From: Ulota crispa
Lineage: Eukaryota > Streptophyta > Bryopsida > Orthotrichales > Orthotrichaceae
Assembly: GCA_963920765.1 (NCBI GenBank)
Contig: OY987243.1
Coordinates: 15,562,001-15,626,000, forward strand
Length of the DNA: 64,000 nucleotides
Reading direction: 5' to 3'
This document shows positions 1 through 11,944 of this stretch, in pieces. Each line of letters starts with the position of its first letter. Position 1 is the stretch's first letter. A program made the translations under genes and the position numbers. A model generated the notes under the pieces. That model had not been told where the DNA came from, did not search any database, and saw nothing but the letters and a program-made list of their open reading frames with translations.

Positions 1-1487
1 GAATAGTTTACATTGAGCTCAACTGAAGAACTCTTGCCTAGGCTATTACAACTAAGTGGTACCGTCTTGCAGAAAGAAAGATTTTGTAACACCAAGCCCT
101 AGAGTAAGGTATGTTGTTTTAAGGATTAAAAATATGTTTACTGAGTTCCGTATTTAGCTATGTTTAGTCTAAAAAGGTTAGTTTGGGTTGTATGAGGTCA
201 TGATAGTTGGAAGATAATTCAATGTCATGTACAATCGGGTACCAACTGCTTAGGAATGGCTCATTTAGGCCAGCCAGTTTTTTTATAAAACATGGAGTAT
301 AATTATTTGGTCCATTTTGGTAAGCAAAACTATCATTGCATATTTACACAATTTCAATCAAGTATACCAAAAATCAATTTAAAAAAAGAAAAACTTTGTT
401 TGCAATGGATTTCAAGAAAAAAAATTCTAGGTTTTTACGATATTCTATTAAAAACAAATGATGATGAATTGTTTAAAATTGATGAAGTAGATGTGTAGAG
501 AACATTCATACGCATGTCTCCTCTTCAACAAGCATCTCCAAAAAAGTTTCAAAGTTCTTTCAATAGAGCTTTTAGTATTAGAGGGACAATGTCTAAATTT
601 TGTGAAAATTTGATATTTCATTATTAAATTAGATTTTGGCAAAATAATTGTACCACCATGCTCAAATGTCCAAAATTGAAAATTGGAGTAGGTTCCTATG
701 AAGTTAATTTTTGGCAAATGTTCCTTAAATTTGAAAACAAGGTGGAAACAATGGACGCCTTTGTGTGAAGAAAAAAAAACTCCAATCAGATGCTAGAGTA
801 AAAAGTTATGTTGCCCAAAAGAATTTGGCCACCTTGGGCAATTTGGGCATCTTTGGAGAATCTTATGTTAAACTCTCATCAACTTTTGAAACTTGGCTCA
901 TACATAACTAATAAAATACAAAACACAATTGTCAAAAAAAAAAAAAAAACTCCCAAATCACAATTTAAGAGGAGTAAAACTTTGTTAACTGTGTTTGGGC
1001 AATTTCAAGAAAAAAATAGTTTCTTCTAACTTCAAGCTCTATTATCTTGCATTCCATAAAGTCAAAGTTCTTGAAACTTTGTTCACAAATTTCCAATGAT
1101 TGCCTCTAACTTTTCACCATTCAAACTTCAAATAAAAGACTTCTTCATTGCACAAGAAATCATGAAAAATTTATTGCCTTTTCACTGAACCTCCTTGCAT
1201 TGCAGGGTGATTAGAATAAGTTAGATTTTATATTTGCATCTGAAATTTTCCATAAGTGAACCTAATGTCATATACTTGTGAAAGGTCAAAAATCTTGTTC
1301 ATGTGTAGAGAAAAAAATTTAATTTAGGAGGGCTCAAAGTTTCCTAACCTTGTTCTGCAAGAATGAAAAAGAAGTTGTTTTCTCACTTCAAACATTATAA
1401 CCTTACAATCTACGTGGTCAACTAGGCTGAATTTTTTTTTGCACATTGTCTTACATGTATGTTACACTTTTGTGCAATTGAAACTCA

Positions 1488-1523
1488 AAAAAAATAAAAT
1501 AAAATAAAATAAAATAAAATAAA
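1488..1523. repeat. (AAAAT)n microsatellite
   Basis: About six consecutive AAAAT units following an A-run. It is a simple tandem repeat in non-coding DNA. Confidence 0.9.
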
Positions 1524-1784
1524 TCATCAAAAATGGCAGTTTTGGTCTTATTTCTCTCTACAACACCCTTTGGACTTTAGGGGTTAAGTAATATAGAAGA
1601 CTTGTATTTTTTGTTTCAAATTCAAGCATCTCCCATTTTTTGAAATATAACCTTAGAATGATAAAGATGAAACAATTTTTTTGATCCAAATCAAAAAAAA
1701 TAGCACCAATTTCTCACATTTCATACTCAAAGCACACCTTGGGATGTGGCTTTAGCAATTTTGGGTGTGATTTTAGTAATTCCC

Positions 1785-1812
1785 TATATGTATATGTATA
1801 TATGTATATATG

Positions 1813-1877
<65 letters not shown>
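1785..1877. repeat. (TA)n microsatellite
   Basis: A long TA dinucleotide run preceded by imperfect TATATG units. Any open frame across it (Tyr-Ile repeats) is an artefact of the repeat. Confidence 0.95.
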
Positions 1878-1879
<2 letters not shown>

Positions 1880-2930
1880 ATAAAAAACATTATTAGGGAA
1901 TTACTACAACAACACCCTAAATTGCTAACGGGGCACCCACTAAGAGTATGAAATTTGATAATTTAGTGCTTTTTTTTATTCATTAAGTGGTCCATCATTC
2001 ATTCAATCACGACATCATCACGTTCTTGAAAGAAAACATGACAAATACAAAAAAAAATGAAATATTATTGCACCAATACTATCTATTGATATATTTTTGC
2101 TTTATGTAACTCAAAAGTCTTATATTTTTAGTTTGAAATTTAAACACACCTACTTTTTTTAATATAACCTTAGAATGATAAAGGTGAAACAAATCTTTTG
2201 ATCCAAATAGAAAAATCAGCAAAATCCGCATTAAAAATCTCATTTTCTTGCTCAGAGGAGGTGTCTCGTCACCAATTTAGGGTGTCGCTGTAGTAATTCC
2301 TTATTATTATTATTTATTTGATTTTTATCATTACTTTTTTGGTTTGATTTATTTTGAATGAGTAAAGTGCATTGCAATACTTTGTGTGGGGTTGCAAACA
2401 ACAATGCAGAGTGACTGTTGGTCGAACATTTCTATTGGTCCCTCCAAATTTAGGGAGCAATCTGAGACATTCCTTAGACCCAGTGAACTCTACGCAATAA
2501 CTGCGGAGCACTTTGTTCCCCTTCTAAAAGTTTAGGATTGAATTTGTATCACTCAGAATCTAAATAATGGACCATGTTTTTTGTCCCCTTTGTCTCCAAG
2601 AAAAACAAAAACACATTTTTATTTTTATTTTTATTTTTATTTTTTGGAAGAAGATCAAATTGTGGAGACCCTGTTTTCCGAGTGGTCCTTGCTTTTCTCT
2701 GGTTGATTGGATATGACAAATCAAACCCGAAAGGTAGAGAACATGATTTAGCATATGCTTTTGGCCTTTCTTGCAAATTCGAGTTACTACAAGTGCAGCT
2801 AGATTCTTGTTATTTGTTTGTGCTAGTTTTCATAAGGGTCTTCTCTCTCTTTGACACTAGCTACCTTAGCTCTAAAGAAAGTGGGTAAATAATATGAATG
2901 CAATTGGCAATCCCTCTTAACTCTTAAATG

Positions 2931-3237
2931 CTACACCAAATAGTGCATTTAGGTTGCCCCATACTAATTTATTGACATTTCACAGTATTTAAATATTTGC
3001 TGTTGTTACATTAAATTTCAACAATAATTATTGTTACAAGCAACTTTTAAAGGTCTTGGCAATAACAACACAATTCCATAAAGACAAATTAGCCATGTTT
3101 ACATTGTAAACCATGTGAAATTTTAATATTTAAACATTTATAGAAGCCTCCAAGTGGCCAAGCCATGAGTCATGAGGTAACTTTCCATGATAAGCCAACC
3201 TAATTGTTAAGGCAACCTAAATGCATTATTTGGTGTA
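2931..3237. mobile_element. Fold-back MITE, family A
   Basis: The left end CTACACCAAATAGTGCATTT is mirrored by the right end, which reads AAATGCATTATTTGGTGTA. The element is about 307 bp. Diverged relatives occur at 3238-4048, 9803-10123 and 29710-30335. All share the terminal core GCATTTAGGTTGCC and an inner segment reading TTTCTTGACATT-like. No coding capacity is seen, so it is a non-autonomous element. Confidence 0.7.
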
Positions 3238-4048
3238 CACTGAATATTGCATTTAGGTTGCCTTGACAATCAGGTTGTCTTACCTTGGTAAATTAGAGCA
3301 TCCTTAGTCCACCCCGGCATAAAGGCCTTTATATCAATCTTGATTTGTTAATAATAGATAATTAATCACACAAAGATTATATGGTTTGAAGCGCATGAAA
3401 ATTTCTATTCTAAAAGTGCAATAAAATTTTGTTGTGGACATTAAATGATTTAGATATATCACATCAAATGTTAGCAAACTTCCAAAAAACTTAGAGGCCT
3501 CTCCAAATCAAGCCTAAATAAGGAAATTTTAGTAGAGGGTTGGTACATTTGCTAGCCACTTTACTAAAGTTTCCTTATTTAGGCTTGATTTGGAGAGGCC
3601 TCTAAGTTTTTTGGAAGTTACGTAATATTTGATATGATACATCTAAATCATGTAATGTCCAAACCAAAATTTTATTACATTTTCAGAATGGAAATTTTCA
3701 TGCCCTTCAAACCTTATAATCTTTGTGTGATTAATTATCTATTATTAATAGATCAAGATTGATATAGTGGCCTTTATGCCAGGGTGGAATGAGGATACCC
3801 TAACCTCATGACTCATCACTTAGCCTCTTGGAAGCTCATGCAACTCACTAAATATTTAGATTTTACATGGTTTATGACTTGGAAGCCACTAGTTTGTCTT
3901 TTTGCAGCTTCATTGTTGTTGATAGGCCCTCTAAAAATGATTTCTTGTAGTAATGTTTGATGAAAAATATTGTAGCAGCATTAAATATTTTTAGAGTGTG
4001 AAATGTCAAGAAATTAGTAAGTGCGACCTAAATGAAGTATGCAGTGTA
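3238..4048. mobile_element. Family A MITE interrupted by a palindromic element
   Basis: A second family A copy lies directly next to the first. It starts with GCATTTAGGTTGCC near 3250 and ends near 4048 with GCGACCTAAATGAAG followed by TGTAG. It is split by the 3296-3801 palindrome, so that element inserted later. Confidence 0.55.
3296..3801. mobile_element. Long perfect-looking palindrome (fold-back MITE)
   Basis: Two arms of roughly 230 bp are near reverse complements, separated by a short centre around 3545-3570. The left end carries CATCCTTAGTCCACCCCGG and the right end the reverse complement of CATCCTCATTCCACCCTGG. The innermost arms share the 20-base core GGCCTCTCCAAATCAAGCCT. No coding potential. 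If transcribed it would form a long hairpin. Confidence 0.75.
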
Positions 4049-4103
4049 GGCTAGTCATCATCCTCTTAAATGCTAGGTTAGTCATCATGGCTTCTAGCTA
4101 TAT

Positions 4104-4221
4104 CACCACAAGAAAATTGTGTCCAAATTGACTAAATTTGTCCTAATTGACAAAAAAGTGTCCAAATTGACATGTCCAAATCTACAAAAAATGACTGAAT
4201 TGACAGCGTTTTCTTGTAGTC
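4104..4221. mobile_element. CACTA-like mini element
   Basis: The left end CACCACAAGAAAATTGTGTC mirrors the right end GCGTTTTCTTGTAGTC. This resembles the CACTACAAGAAAA termini of plant CACTA (EnSpm) transposons. The interior repeats the motif CCAAATTGAC. At about 118 bp it is clearly non-autonomous. The target duplication is not clear. Confidence 0.5.
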
Positions 4222-4400
4222 ATATATATAATGATGTGACAAGTGCCCGCACATTTTTGTATTGTTTCCAAAAGCTATATAAGTCAACATTGCATGTTGC
4301 CTTCATGAAATTTACAAGAAAAAAAACATGGGACCTAACAATATGTTTGTGAACCTTTACACAATTTGGATCATTGTTTAGGAAATGTTTGGGTTTGACT

Positions 4401-4531
4401 CACTGGTAGAAAACTCTGTTGAAGTTAACATAAACTACATGATGTTTTCATGCTTCTAATGCAAAAATTTGGGTTAGAAACATGAAACATCATGTAGTTT
4501 ATGTTGACTTCAACAGAGTTTTCTACTAGTG
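4401..4531. mobile_element. CACTA-like MITE with 3-bp target duplication
   Basis: The left end CACTGGTAGAAAACTCTGTT is the near reverse complement of the right end, and the arms run about 50 bp. The element is flanked on both sides by ACT, the 3-bp duplication expected for CACTA elements. It has 131 bp and no coding capacity. Confidence 0.7.
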
Positions 4532-7500
4532 ACTTGTTGATTTCTTTCAATTCCCATATCAAATTTGTTTATCAAGAAATCATTTTTTTTTTTTTTTCTA
4601 TTTCATATTGTAAATCTAAAAAGAAAATTTTATTTAAGTGCTATTTACAAATTGCAAACAATATTTCTTGGACTCAACCGGCTAGCTTTGAACTGGCCGC
4701 CTGTTCTTCCCGGAAACTGATTTGGGTTACTTAAAAACATGAGTACATTTAGTGAGGCTCTTGTTTACCTTCCATGATGGGTCATGTTTCCAAGATTGTT
4801 TTATAAAAAAAGTGGATGAAAAAGAGCTTTTTTTATTCATCTTATGGAGGGTATTTTTTGGGTCCTCCATCAAACAAAAACTGAACACGTTGACGTTTAA
4901 GCTTTACTGGTTACAAAATAGCAAGTTTGTCAATATCTAGATCAAAGTTGCTACACTAGTATCTAATTGTAATTAGGATGAAAATGTTCATGTGAAACTG
5001 TGGACGATCAAATCAATTTTTTTGTTGTCTCTAGACAAGTGGACAATATAAAATAAAATTAACTGTTAATTATAATGGACTATAGTTGTTAGATTTAACA
5101 CCATATTCATTAAATTTGGAATTTTGTAACATTTTGGGATTAAGTTGATCAACTTCAACTAATCATTAGGGTACAACTTGGGAATATGGTTTTTCCAATT
5201 CAATAAATATGGTGTTATTTGTGAAAAACACTTGTTGAACATTGACACCATTTTGTGAAATTTGAATGGATAGTGATGAAAAAGACCATCTCTTTGATCT
5301 TTGTTAATTAACCCAAAATGATTATTTTTTAATGCACCAACTATCTATGTGATATCACCTCAAACATCCATTCATTGATTTTGAATGTCAACCAAGTTCT
5401 AATATAGGAATGTTTGTGCCAAACAACAATACTATTGGGATATTTTGCAACAAGTGGTTTGCCTTGGTTTAACATGTGTCATAATTTTGCTTCTAACAAA
5501 TTAGTTAATGCTTACTAAAACCAATTTTCAAATTTTAAGTGAATGTTTAATTTTTGAAAAAACGTATGGAGTTAATCAAACTTACATTAAAATATTTTAC
5601 GCGTGTAGATAAATGCAAACACTATGTTGCCACAAATGATAGTTTGGTTCTATTCTTGTAAGATTTTATGAAGGTGATGTGGAGACATCTACTTTTATTG
5701 TAATTACATTATGTGGAGTAGTGGTAGAATTAAATGCAACGTGTGTCCACTTTGAAAGTTTTTGATATTATGTGAGTGTCACCAATGTTGTTCCATCATA
5801 TCATAAGCATACTAGACATTATGTTAAATGTATAGATATGTTTTTTAGAGGGGCATCCAATATACTAAATATTAATGTTCATAAACACTAAAATGTTTTC
5901 AAATATTTCCAACAACTAGGAGATATTGCATGTGTTCCAATAGGATGTTTATAAATATCATGTCAAACATACTAGACACCATGTTGCTTTGTGTATGACT
6001 CTGTCTATGAGGATATTTTTGTGTGGCACTCTTTGACAAACACCTGCATGCATAAATATTAATTTTTTTTTTACTGATTATTTATTTTTACTTTACTTTC
6101 CCAACATTCCTTTGATCATATCAAGTGATTATTTTGATTGTTAGTGCAATATCATTTTATGAGCTAAAACAAGTAACCACTTCCAAATATCCAAACTTTC
6201 AACAACTCTTGCACTACAAATCATTTTCATCAAATTACCTTTCACAAGACTACATGAACAATTTGATCTCTCAAGATATTTATGAAACAACCAAAGACCA
6301 CTAACTCTCCACATGTCATGACTAGGGAGGCACTCACCTTTTTTCACTTACATATTATTTAATTACATTTTCTAATATATCTACATGGATATATGCTCAA
6401 CGTTATATTCATAAACACTTCCCTAGTACCATCTTGTAAACAAAAGCAAGCTTTCTTTTTAAGAATCACATTTTCTCCCACCCAAAAAAACAATTTTGTA
6501 AGAGAGGATTGAGTGCCGTTAACCGGCAAAGTAATAACAACTCATAAGCTCTCAAGTTTAATTTGCTTTCCCTTTTAAAATAATAAAACAAACTAAACTA
6601 ATACTAAACAACCGGGGGTCGTCCATGGAGCTAAGTTGAAAAAGTCATGGAGGAATGTCAAATCCCTATTTCCACACACTTTCATAAGTTCAACACAAGC
6701 AAGCACATTGCAACCAGCTATTTTATGATAAGTAACGTTTCATAGGAATCTTAAAAAAATACCAAAAAATAACCTCAATCAAAAACTCAATAATTAAATC
6801 ATTGAGGATTTATTTTACAAAAACAAACGTCTTTTCCAACAAAAAGAACATGTATAAGTCTTTTTTTAAGGAAAATCCAAATTAACAAACTCATCATGTC
6901 TTGAATAATATAATTTATTTGTCTTAGACCAGGTGAAGCTAGAGTTCTCTTTAGATCTCTTGTATCCCTAACATCATGCTTGGTTTTGTGTCTAGAACGG
7001 TCAGAAAGTAAGGACTTTTGATAAAATACCTTTGTAGCAAAATATTGGTTTTCTATTTATTTGTTTTTTATATATGATCTCAATATCAACTTGCCTTTGC
7101 AAATTTTTGAGACCATGGATCCTTACCATTGATCACAATCATAATATTTAGAAATGACCGTTTTATTTTTCATTTTTGAAGGTAGCTTGTAGAAAGAAAA
7201 TTGAATTTTAGAGACTTGCAAGTCTAAACCGTGTATTTGAGGGACTTGTGACTCTTGGGATTTTGTTGCATAAGTGTGTGGAAAATATGTGCAAAATGTT
7301 ATAGATTTATAGGACACGTTTATTAATGTGAATAAAATCATTTGTACAAGGTGCTCCAAAATAACTCATCATTTAACACATAGATTTTGAAGGGGGAACA
7401 TTGCTAGAAATTCTCCTCCTTGACCTTCCCCTAAGGTTTGGACTATTGGAAAAGCTTTTAAGTGTTTGACTATATTGTTAAAATTGTTGCTTGTGCAACT

Positions 7501-7537
7501 CCCATAAAAATTCTTAAAATTTCAAAGTCTTGCACCT
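4532..7537. other. Gene-free AT-rich stretch with degenerate repeats
   Basis: No credible gene. Segments around 4215-4350 and 4745-4880 are diverged relatives of the element that sits in HMG-CoA lyase intron 1 (35056-35445). They share the stretch around TGCATGTTGCCTTCATGAAA. A small fold-back lies at 5096-5217. I see nothing else above background. Confidence 0.5.
5096..5217. mobile_element. Small fold-back, family G
   Basis: The ends TTAACACCATATTCATTAAA and the reverse complement of AATAAATATGGTGTTA mirror each other. The same terminal motif bounds 21211-21480, which suggests a small MITE family. About 122 bp. Confidence 0.5.
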
Positions 7538-8426
7538 TGTACAATGCCCTTTGCAAACATTTGCACCCATCATGTTCTACCATTCAAAGAAGTTTGCATT
7601 TTATGGAATAAAATTGGCATTTTATTATCTTGTATCAATGATCTTTAATACTTATTCAATCCCAATCAAGCATACCAAGTTTTGAGATTTGAAAAACCAA
7701 AACCCTCTTTGTGGTGAATTGTTATACATAATACTCATGGTTTTAAATGATGACTGGTTAAAAAGAATTGGTGATGAGTTTTCTAGATTTGATTGCATGA
7801 ATGTGTAGGAAACACCATATGCACATCTTTCTTTATAACAAGACCTTCAAAAAAGCCTCAAAATTTCCTTTTGTGGAGATTTTAATATTGAGGTCACCAT
7901 GAACAAATTTTGCAATATAGATATGTCTTTATGGTAATTAGGTTTTTCTATTTGACTCATATACTATGATTGAGTTTGTACCTTTGAGCATGATGGCATG
8001 TTTCCTTTGTCAAAAGCTAGTTAAAAAATAAAGATGTTTATGTTACAAAATTTGGTCATGGTGACCTCAACATTAAAATCTCCATGGAAGGAAATTTTGA
8101 GGCTTTTCTTGAAGGTCCTTGTTATAAAGAAAGATGTGCATATGGGTGTTTCCTACATAGTCATGCAATCAAATCTAGAAAACTCATCACCAATTCTTTT
8201 TAACCAATCATCATTTAAAACCATGAGTATTATGTATAACAATTCACCACAAAGAGGGTTTTGGTTTTTCAAATCTCAAAACTTGATATGCTTGATTGGG
8301 ATTGAATAAGTATTAAAGATCATTGATACAAGATAATAAAATGCCAATTTTATTCCATAAAAGGCAAACTTCTTTGAACATGGTAGAACATGATGGGTGC
8401 AAAGGTTTGCAAAGGGCACTGTACAA
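7538..8426. mobile_element. 889-bp palindromic element
   Basis: Two arms of about 370-390 bp are reverse complements with scattered mismatches around a spacer of about 100 bp (near 7920-8030). The outer ends read ACAATGCCCTTTGCAAACAT on the left and its near reverse complement on the right. The arms read through the same internal landmarks, for example CCAATCAAGCATACCAAG. No protein is encoded; open frames on the arms mirror each other. A transcript would fold into a very long hairpin. Confidence 0.75.
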
Positions 8427-9802
8427 CATCTATAATTAAACTCTCTAAGCATTTATTAGCCTCCTAACACCCATAGATTGGCAAACGCCCTTGAAATATT
8501 TTTATGCAGGGCTTTTTATTCTGGACTTAAGATTGTCCAAAATGTACTAAAATTGGCATTCTTGTTTTTGAAACTTGTCATTTAATATCTTTTGTTCTAG
8601 ATTTAATTTTCTAAGATTTATGTTTGCAATTTTATTTTGAGAACCATGAAAATTCTTAAGGGGGTGGATCCTCAACAACAATCTACAGAAGGAAAAGCAC
8701 AGTGGTTGCAAAAAGGGGCAAATTCACACACATTTTTGTTTTCATGGGATAGTCCATATTTTGCTAATTTTGTATTGAATGGTTCAAAAGCCTAGTCACA
8801 CTTACTAATTCTCAATCTCCTACTCACCTCAAGAGTCAAAGGGTAGTACTTGGTCATGTTTGTTTGTTTAATTATTTATTTGTTGTGAGACTCACCAAAT
8901 GGTGCTTTGTCCTTGTAGAATAGCCCTCTTTAAGGAACATATAATCCAAGCAAACCATGAGGGCCTTTGTCCTATTAGAAACTCCTACCCAAACCAACAA
9001 ACACATATATATTAATTTATGTTCATGAACCATTTTGAATGTTGCTTTGGGCAACTTTAGCATACAATTCAACCCCTAAACACCCCATTATCAAATCTTT
9101 TCCATGGTCAAACTTCAAATGCTTGAAGTTCCAAAATGAAAGCTCATTGCAAAATATTCTAAATAATTTTTTCCATATTCAAATTTGAAGGGATTGAATC
9201 CCAAGTTCATCAAACCTTTCTATTGATGGTTGAACTTCATTATTCTTGATGCAAAACGAAAGCAGTTGCATTCTCTTGGATGACTTGTAGAATAAGATTG
9301 TTGTGAAGCAAAATACAATACTCTTGCATTTGGATGAATAATGACAAGAGTCACCTTTTCATTGACCTTCATTAATTAGTTAACCTTTGAAGTACCTTGC
9401 ATCCCAGTGCCATTTTCTCAATCACTTCTATACCAATTTTACTTTTCATTTTTTTTTATAAACAATAATCATGTATTAAGTTTTAAAAGAAAGGATGAAC
9501 TTTGTTAGACTATCTCAAAACCATGATGTCACCCACGTATTACATGTGATTATCTTACACCTCAAACCAAGTGATTGCAATTGATTAATCTATTATGGGA
9601 GAAATGAAATCCAGTTTTGTATATTCAACAAAGCAAAAACAAAGACTTAGTCATTAGACATCCATCAAAACTTTTGGAGTGGTTGAATTTTAATACTTTT
9701 GGGTACAAAAAGGAAAGCATTTTAATACTTTTGGGTACAAAAAGGAAAGCATTTACATCCAAATACTTTTTTTGTGTTTATTCTCCTTTAAAAATAATCT
9801 AT
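8427..9802. other. Gene-free AT-rich stretch
   Basis: No supportable coding sequence, RNA gene or defined element, apart from a 32-bp tandem duplication listed separately. A motif CAACCCCTAAACACCCC near 9072 resembles an end of the TTAA-flanked family but lacks the TTAA and a partner. Confidence 0.5.
9688..9751. repeat. 32-bp direct tandem duplication
   Basis: Two perfect adjacent copies of a 32-bp unit containing TACTTTTGGGTACAAAAAGG. It looks like a recent local duplication. Confidence 0.85.
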
Positions 9803-10123
9803 ATTAAACCAAATGTTGCACTTACGTTGCCCCACACCAATTTTTTGACATTATACATTATATAGATACTTATTAATACCTCACTGGTTTTCATCAATAA
9901 TTATTACAATAAATTTTTTTGAGGCTCTAGAATCAAGTAACCAACAGCAAAGTGTGAGAAAAACAAACTATCATTGTCTAGATTGTAAAACTGTGTGAAC
10001 TTCTACTATAGTATCTCTTGAGTTACATGCTCCTCCAAGTGGCCAAGGGATGGATTATATTTGTAACTTTTAAGGGTAAATCAAACTAATTGTTAAAGCA
10101 ACCTATTTGCAATGTTTAGTGTA
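9803..10123. mobile_element. Diverged family A MITE
   Basis: The ends resemble those of family A: TTAAACCAAATGTTGCACTT on the left, and GCAACCTATTTGCAATG followed by GTGTAGG on the right. The inner AATTTTTTGACATT and AGTGGCCAAGGGATG segments also match the copy at 2931-3237. Confidence 0.55.
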
Positions 10124-10338
10124 GGATAGGGGCTGCTATGTGGGCCACTTGATCTTTCTCAGAAAAGCAAAGCCCTGGGAATGTTTTTGCCCTGAACTTT
10201 TGACCTGGAATTATTTGACCTTTTCAAGGTGGGGTCCCAAAATCTCAATTTTCGAATAAGACGCACTTTTGTAGCAAATGAAGTTGTGGTTCAGTTTGAG
10301 ATGGATCTGCAAAGCCTTTAAAACAAAAGTAACGAAGG

Positions 10339-10401
10339 GTTTCAATCCACACATTGGAGGTTTCAATCCACACATTGGAGGTTTCAATCCACACATTGGA
10401 G
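10339..10401. repeat. 21-bp unit repeated three times
   Basis: Three perfect copies of a 21-bp unit beginning GGTTTCAATCCACACATTGG. Because 21 is a multiple of three, all frames stay open across it and create spurious repetitive open frames on both strands. The copies abut without spacers, so this is a minisatellite and not a CRISPR array. Confidence 0.9.
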
Positions 10402-10937
10402 GTTTCAAATCTTGGAGAAAAACAGAAAAACATCTTCTGGCGTTTTTTAAAAGAAAATGGGATTTTTTACCACGCAAAATTACATTTTCTTGATAAAAAA
10501 TCTCTAATGTTTCTACTTCCAACGAACCAGGTGCGGAAAAGTGTAAACATGGGCTCTCTTATGTGAGGAATCGAGGAATTAAACAAGAAACTAGCCTTAA
10601 AACCACTTGAGAAAAAAATGATGATTATTCTCTTGCAAAAATGGATAGAAAGAAAAAAAAGGTTCTTTGAGAAATTTGCCAAACAGTAATATTCCCTAAC
10701 TTGATGTTTATGAGTAGCTCAAATGGCCTACCAACATTGCTAAATGTGCTAAAAACTTCAAACTCAACGCTATCAATTCTTGACTCTTTTTGTCCATTAA
10801 GAATTGTTAAGGACAATCCAAAGAGGGGTTTTAAAGGTTTTCATGCATTAGCTTTTGTAGTAAAGGTTCATTCAAAAGCTTCCAATATTTGTTATACCTT
10901 TGATAGAAATTGAATAGAAAATAATGTCATTTGCACT

Positions 10938-11178
10938 AGATGACATATTTAACTAGTTATGAATAGTTAATATTATTATAAACTTTGAGTGTCCCTAAAC
11001 ATCTAGAAATCTCTCCATGTTTTAGGCACATGTCCCAATGTTTTACATATATAACTTTTAATTTGGATGTATTTCTTCATATTTTGCATGTGTCTTTTGA
11101 TGTTTTACAAAACATCGTAGTTTGTAGATTATTTCTTTTGAATTGCAAATAGTTTATAAATAGTAAGATGTGGCATAT
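10938..11178. mobile_element. Diverged fold-back, family I
   Basis: The left TAGATGACATATTTAACTAG and the right AGTAAGATGTGGCATAT are related to the ends of the family I elements in the HMG-CoA lyase introns (ATGCCACATCTAACTAAATA). Inside it shares the GTTTTGCATGTCTTTTGAT-like repeats of that family. Confidence 0.45.
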
Positions 11179-11836
11179 AGGCAAGATGGTTTGGAGATTT
11201 GACACCGGACTTTGAATTATCACCATTCCCTTGAGCATGATTAGTTTTCTCTCTTCTTTATCTTTGCAAGTTGCTTGTGACTTGGTCTCTTACTAACTCT
11301 TTTTTCTATTTACCTTGCACTCAACCAAGGCAATGACATTGTTACCCAATGTAAGACATGCAACAAATCTTTGTAACAAATTTCATTTATTTGTCAAAAC
11401 AACTAAACATTCAACACATTGGTTTTTAAGTAAGGTAAGTACTACTCAAAATTGCTTTGGGTAACTCCTCTTTTCTTGATGCAAAATTTTCTCCCTTATG
11501 GATTAGAGTCCATAAAATTCAGAAATTAGCATTTTGGGGACAAAAGCGTTGATGAGATGGATTTGTTGAGCAATTATGATGATTTTTCTTCACAAAAAAG
11601 ATTGGATCAGCTTCATAAACACAACCTTTGTTGAAATTTTGGTGACTGAGGCAATTGTGTACATTTTTTGTTGACCTTGGATTGCAAGGAAGGATGCATT
11701 GTATTAAGAAAAACTATCTTGAGAAAATTTGAATAGCTTCCTTACTCAATATGAAAGCTAATTTTATAGGGACAAAACCGCTTGAAATGCAATTGCTTAT
11801 TGCAATTACAAAAAAAGGCAATCTTCATCAAGGCTT

Positions 11837-11944
11837 TTTTTGCTGGGATATAATGTTGCGCTGTCCCTTCCAGAGTGGCTCATACATGGAGGGAAGGCCA
11901 TACACTGGAAGAATTTAGGGAATTGTCGCCAGCAAAAAAAAGCC
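11837..11944. mobile_element. Small hairpin element
   Basis: A GGCTTTTTTTGCTGG stretch on the left is mirrored by CCAGCAAAAAAAAGCC on the right, about 108 bp apart. An inner pair, TCCCTTCCAGAG and GGAGGGAAGGCC, adds partial symmetry. This looks like a short MITE. No target duplication is resolved. Confidence 0.45.

Larger units (their letters stand above)
1..2930. other. Gene-free AT-rich stretch
   Basis: I see no convincing coding sequence here. The short open frames lack codon structure and are broken by homopolymers. The stretch holds two microsatellites and a run of ATTTTT units near 2614-2647. Around 340-610 there is a faint, diverged relative of the arm of the palindrome at 7538-8426. 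The end of the stretch abuts a MITE at 2931. A TTTAGGGG followed by TTAA near 1575-1586 resembles one end of the TTAA-flanked element family found elsewhere in the window, but I could not find its partner end. Confidence 0.6.

Noticed and set aside
1739-1951. Open frame rich in Tyr-Ile
   Set aside because: It is only the reading of a TA microsatellite.
4660-4735. A tRNA-like GC-richer patch (CCGGCTAGCTTTGAACTGGC)
   Set aside because: It contains a GAAC reminiscent of a T-arm but I cannot fold a cloverleaf with acceptor and anticodon stems.
10339-10401. Possible CRISPR-like array (three perfect repeats)
   Set aside because: Repeats abut without spacers, and the context is plant nuclear DNA; it is a 21-bp minisatellite.
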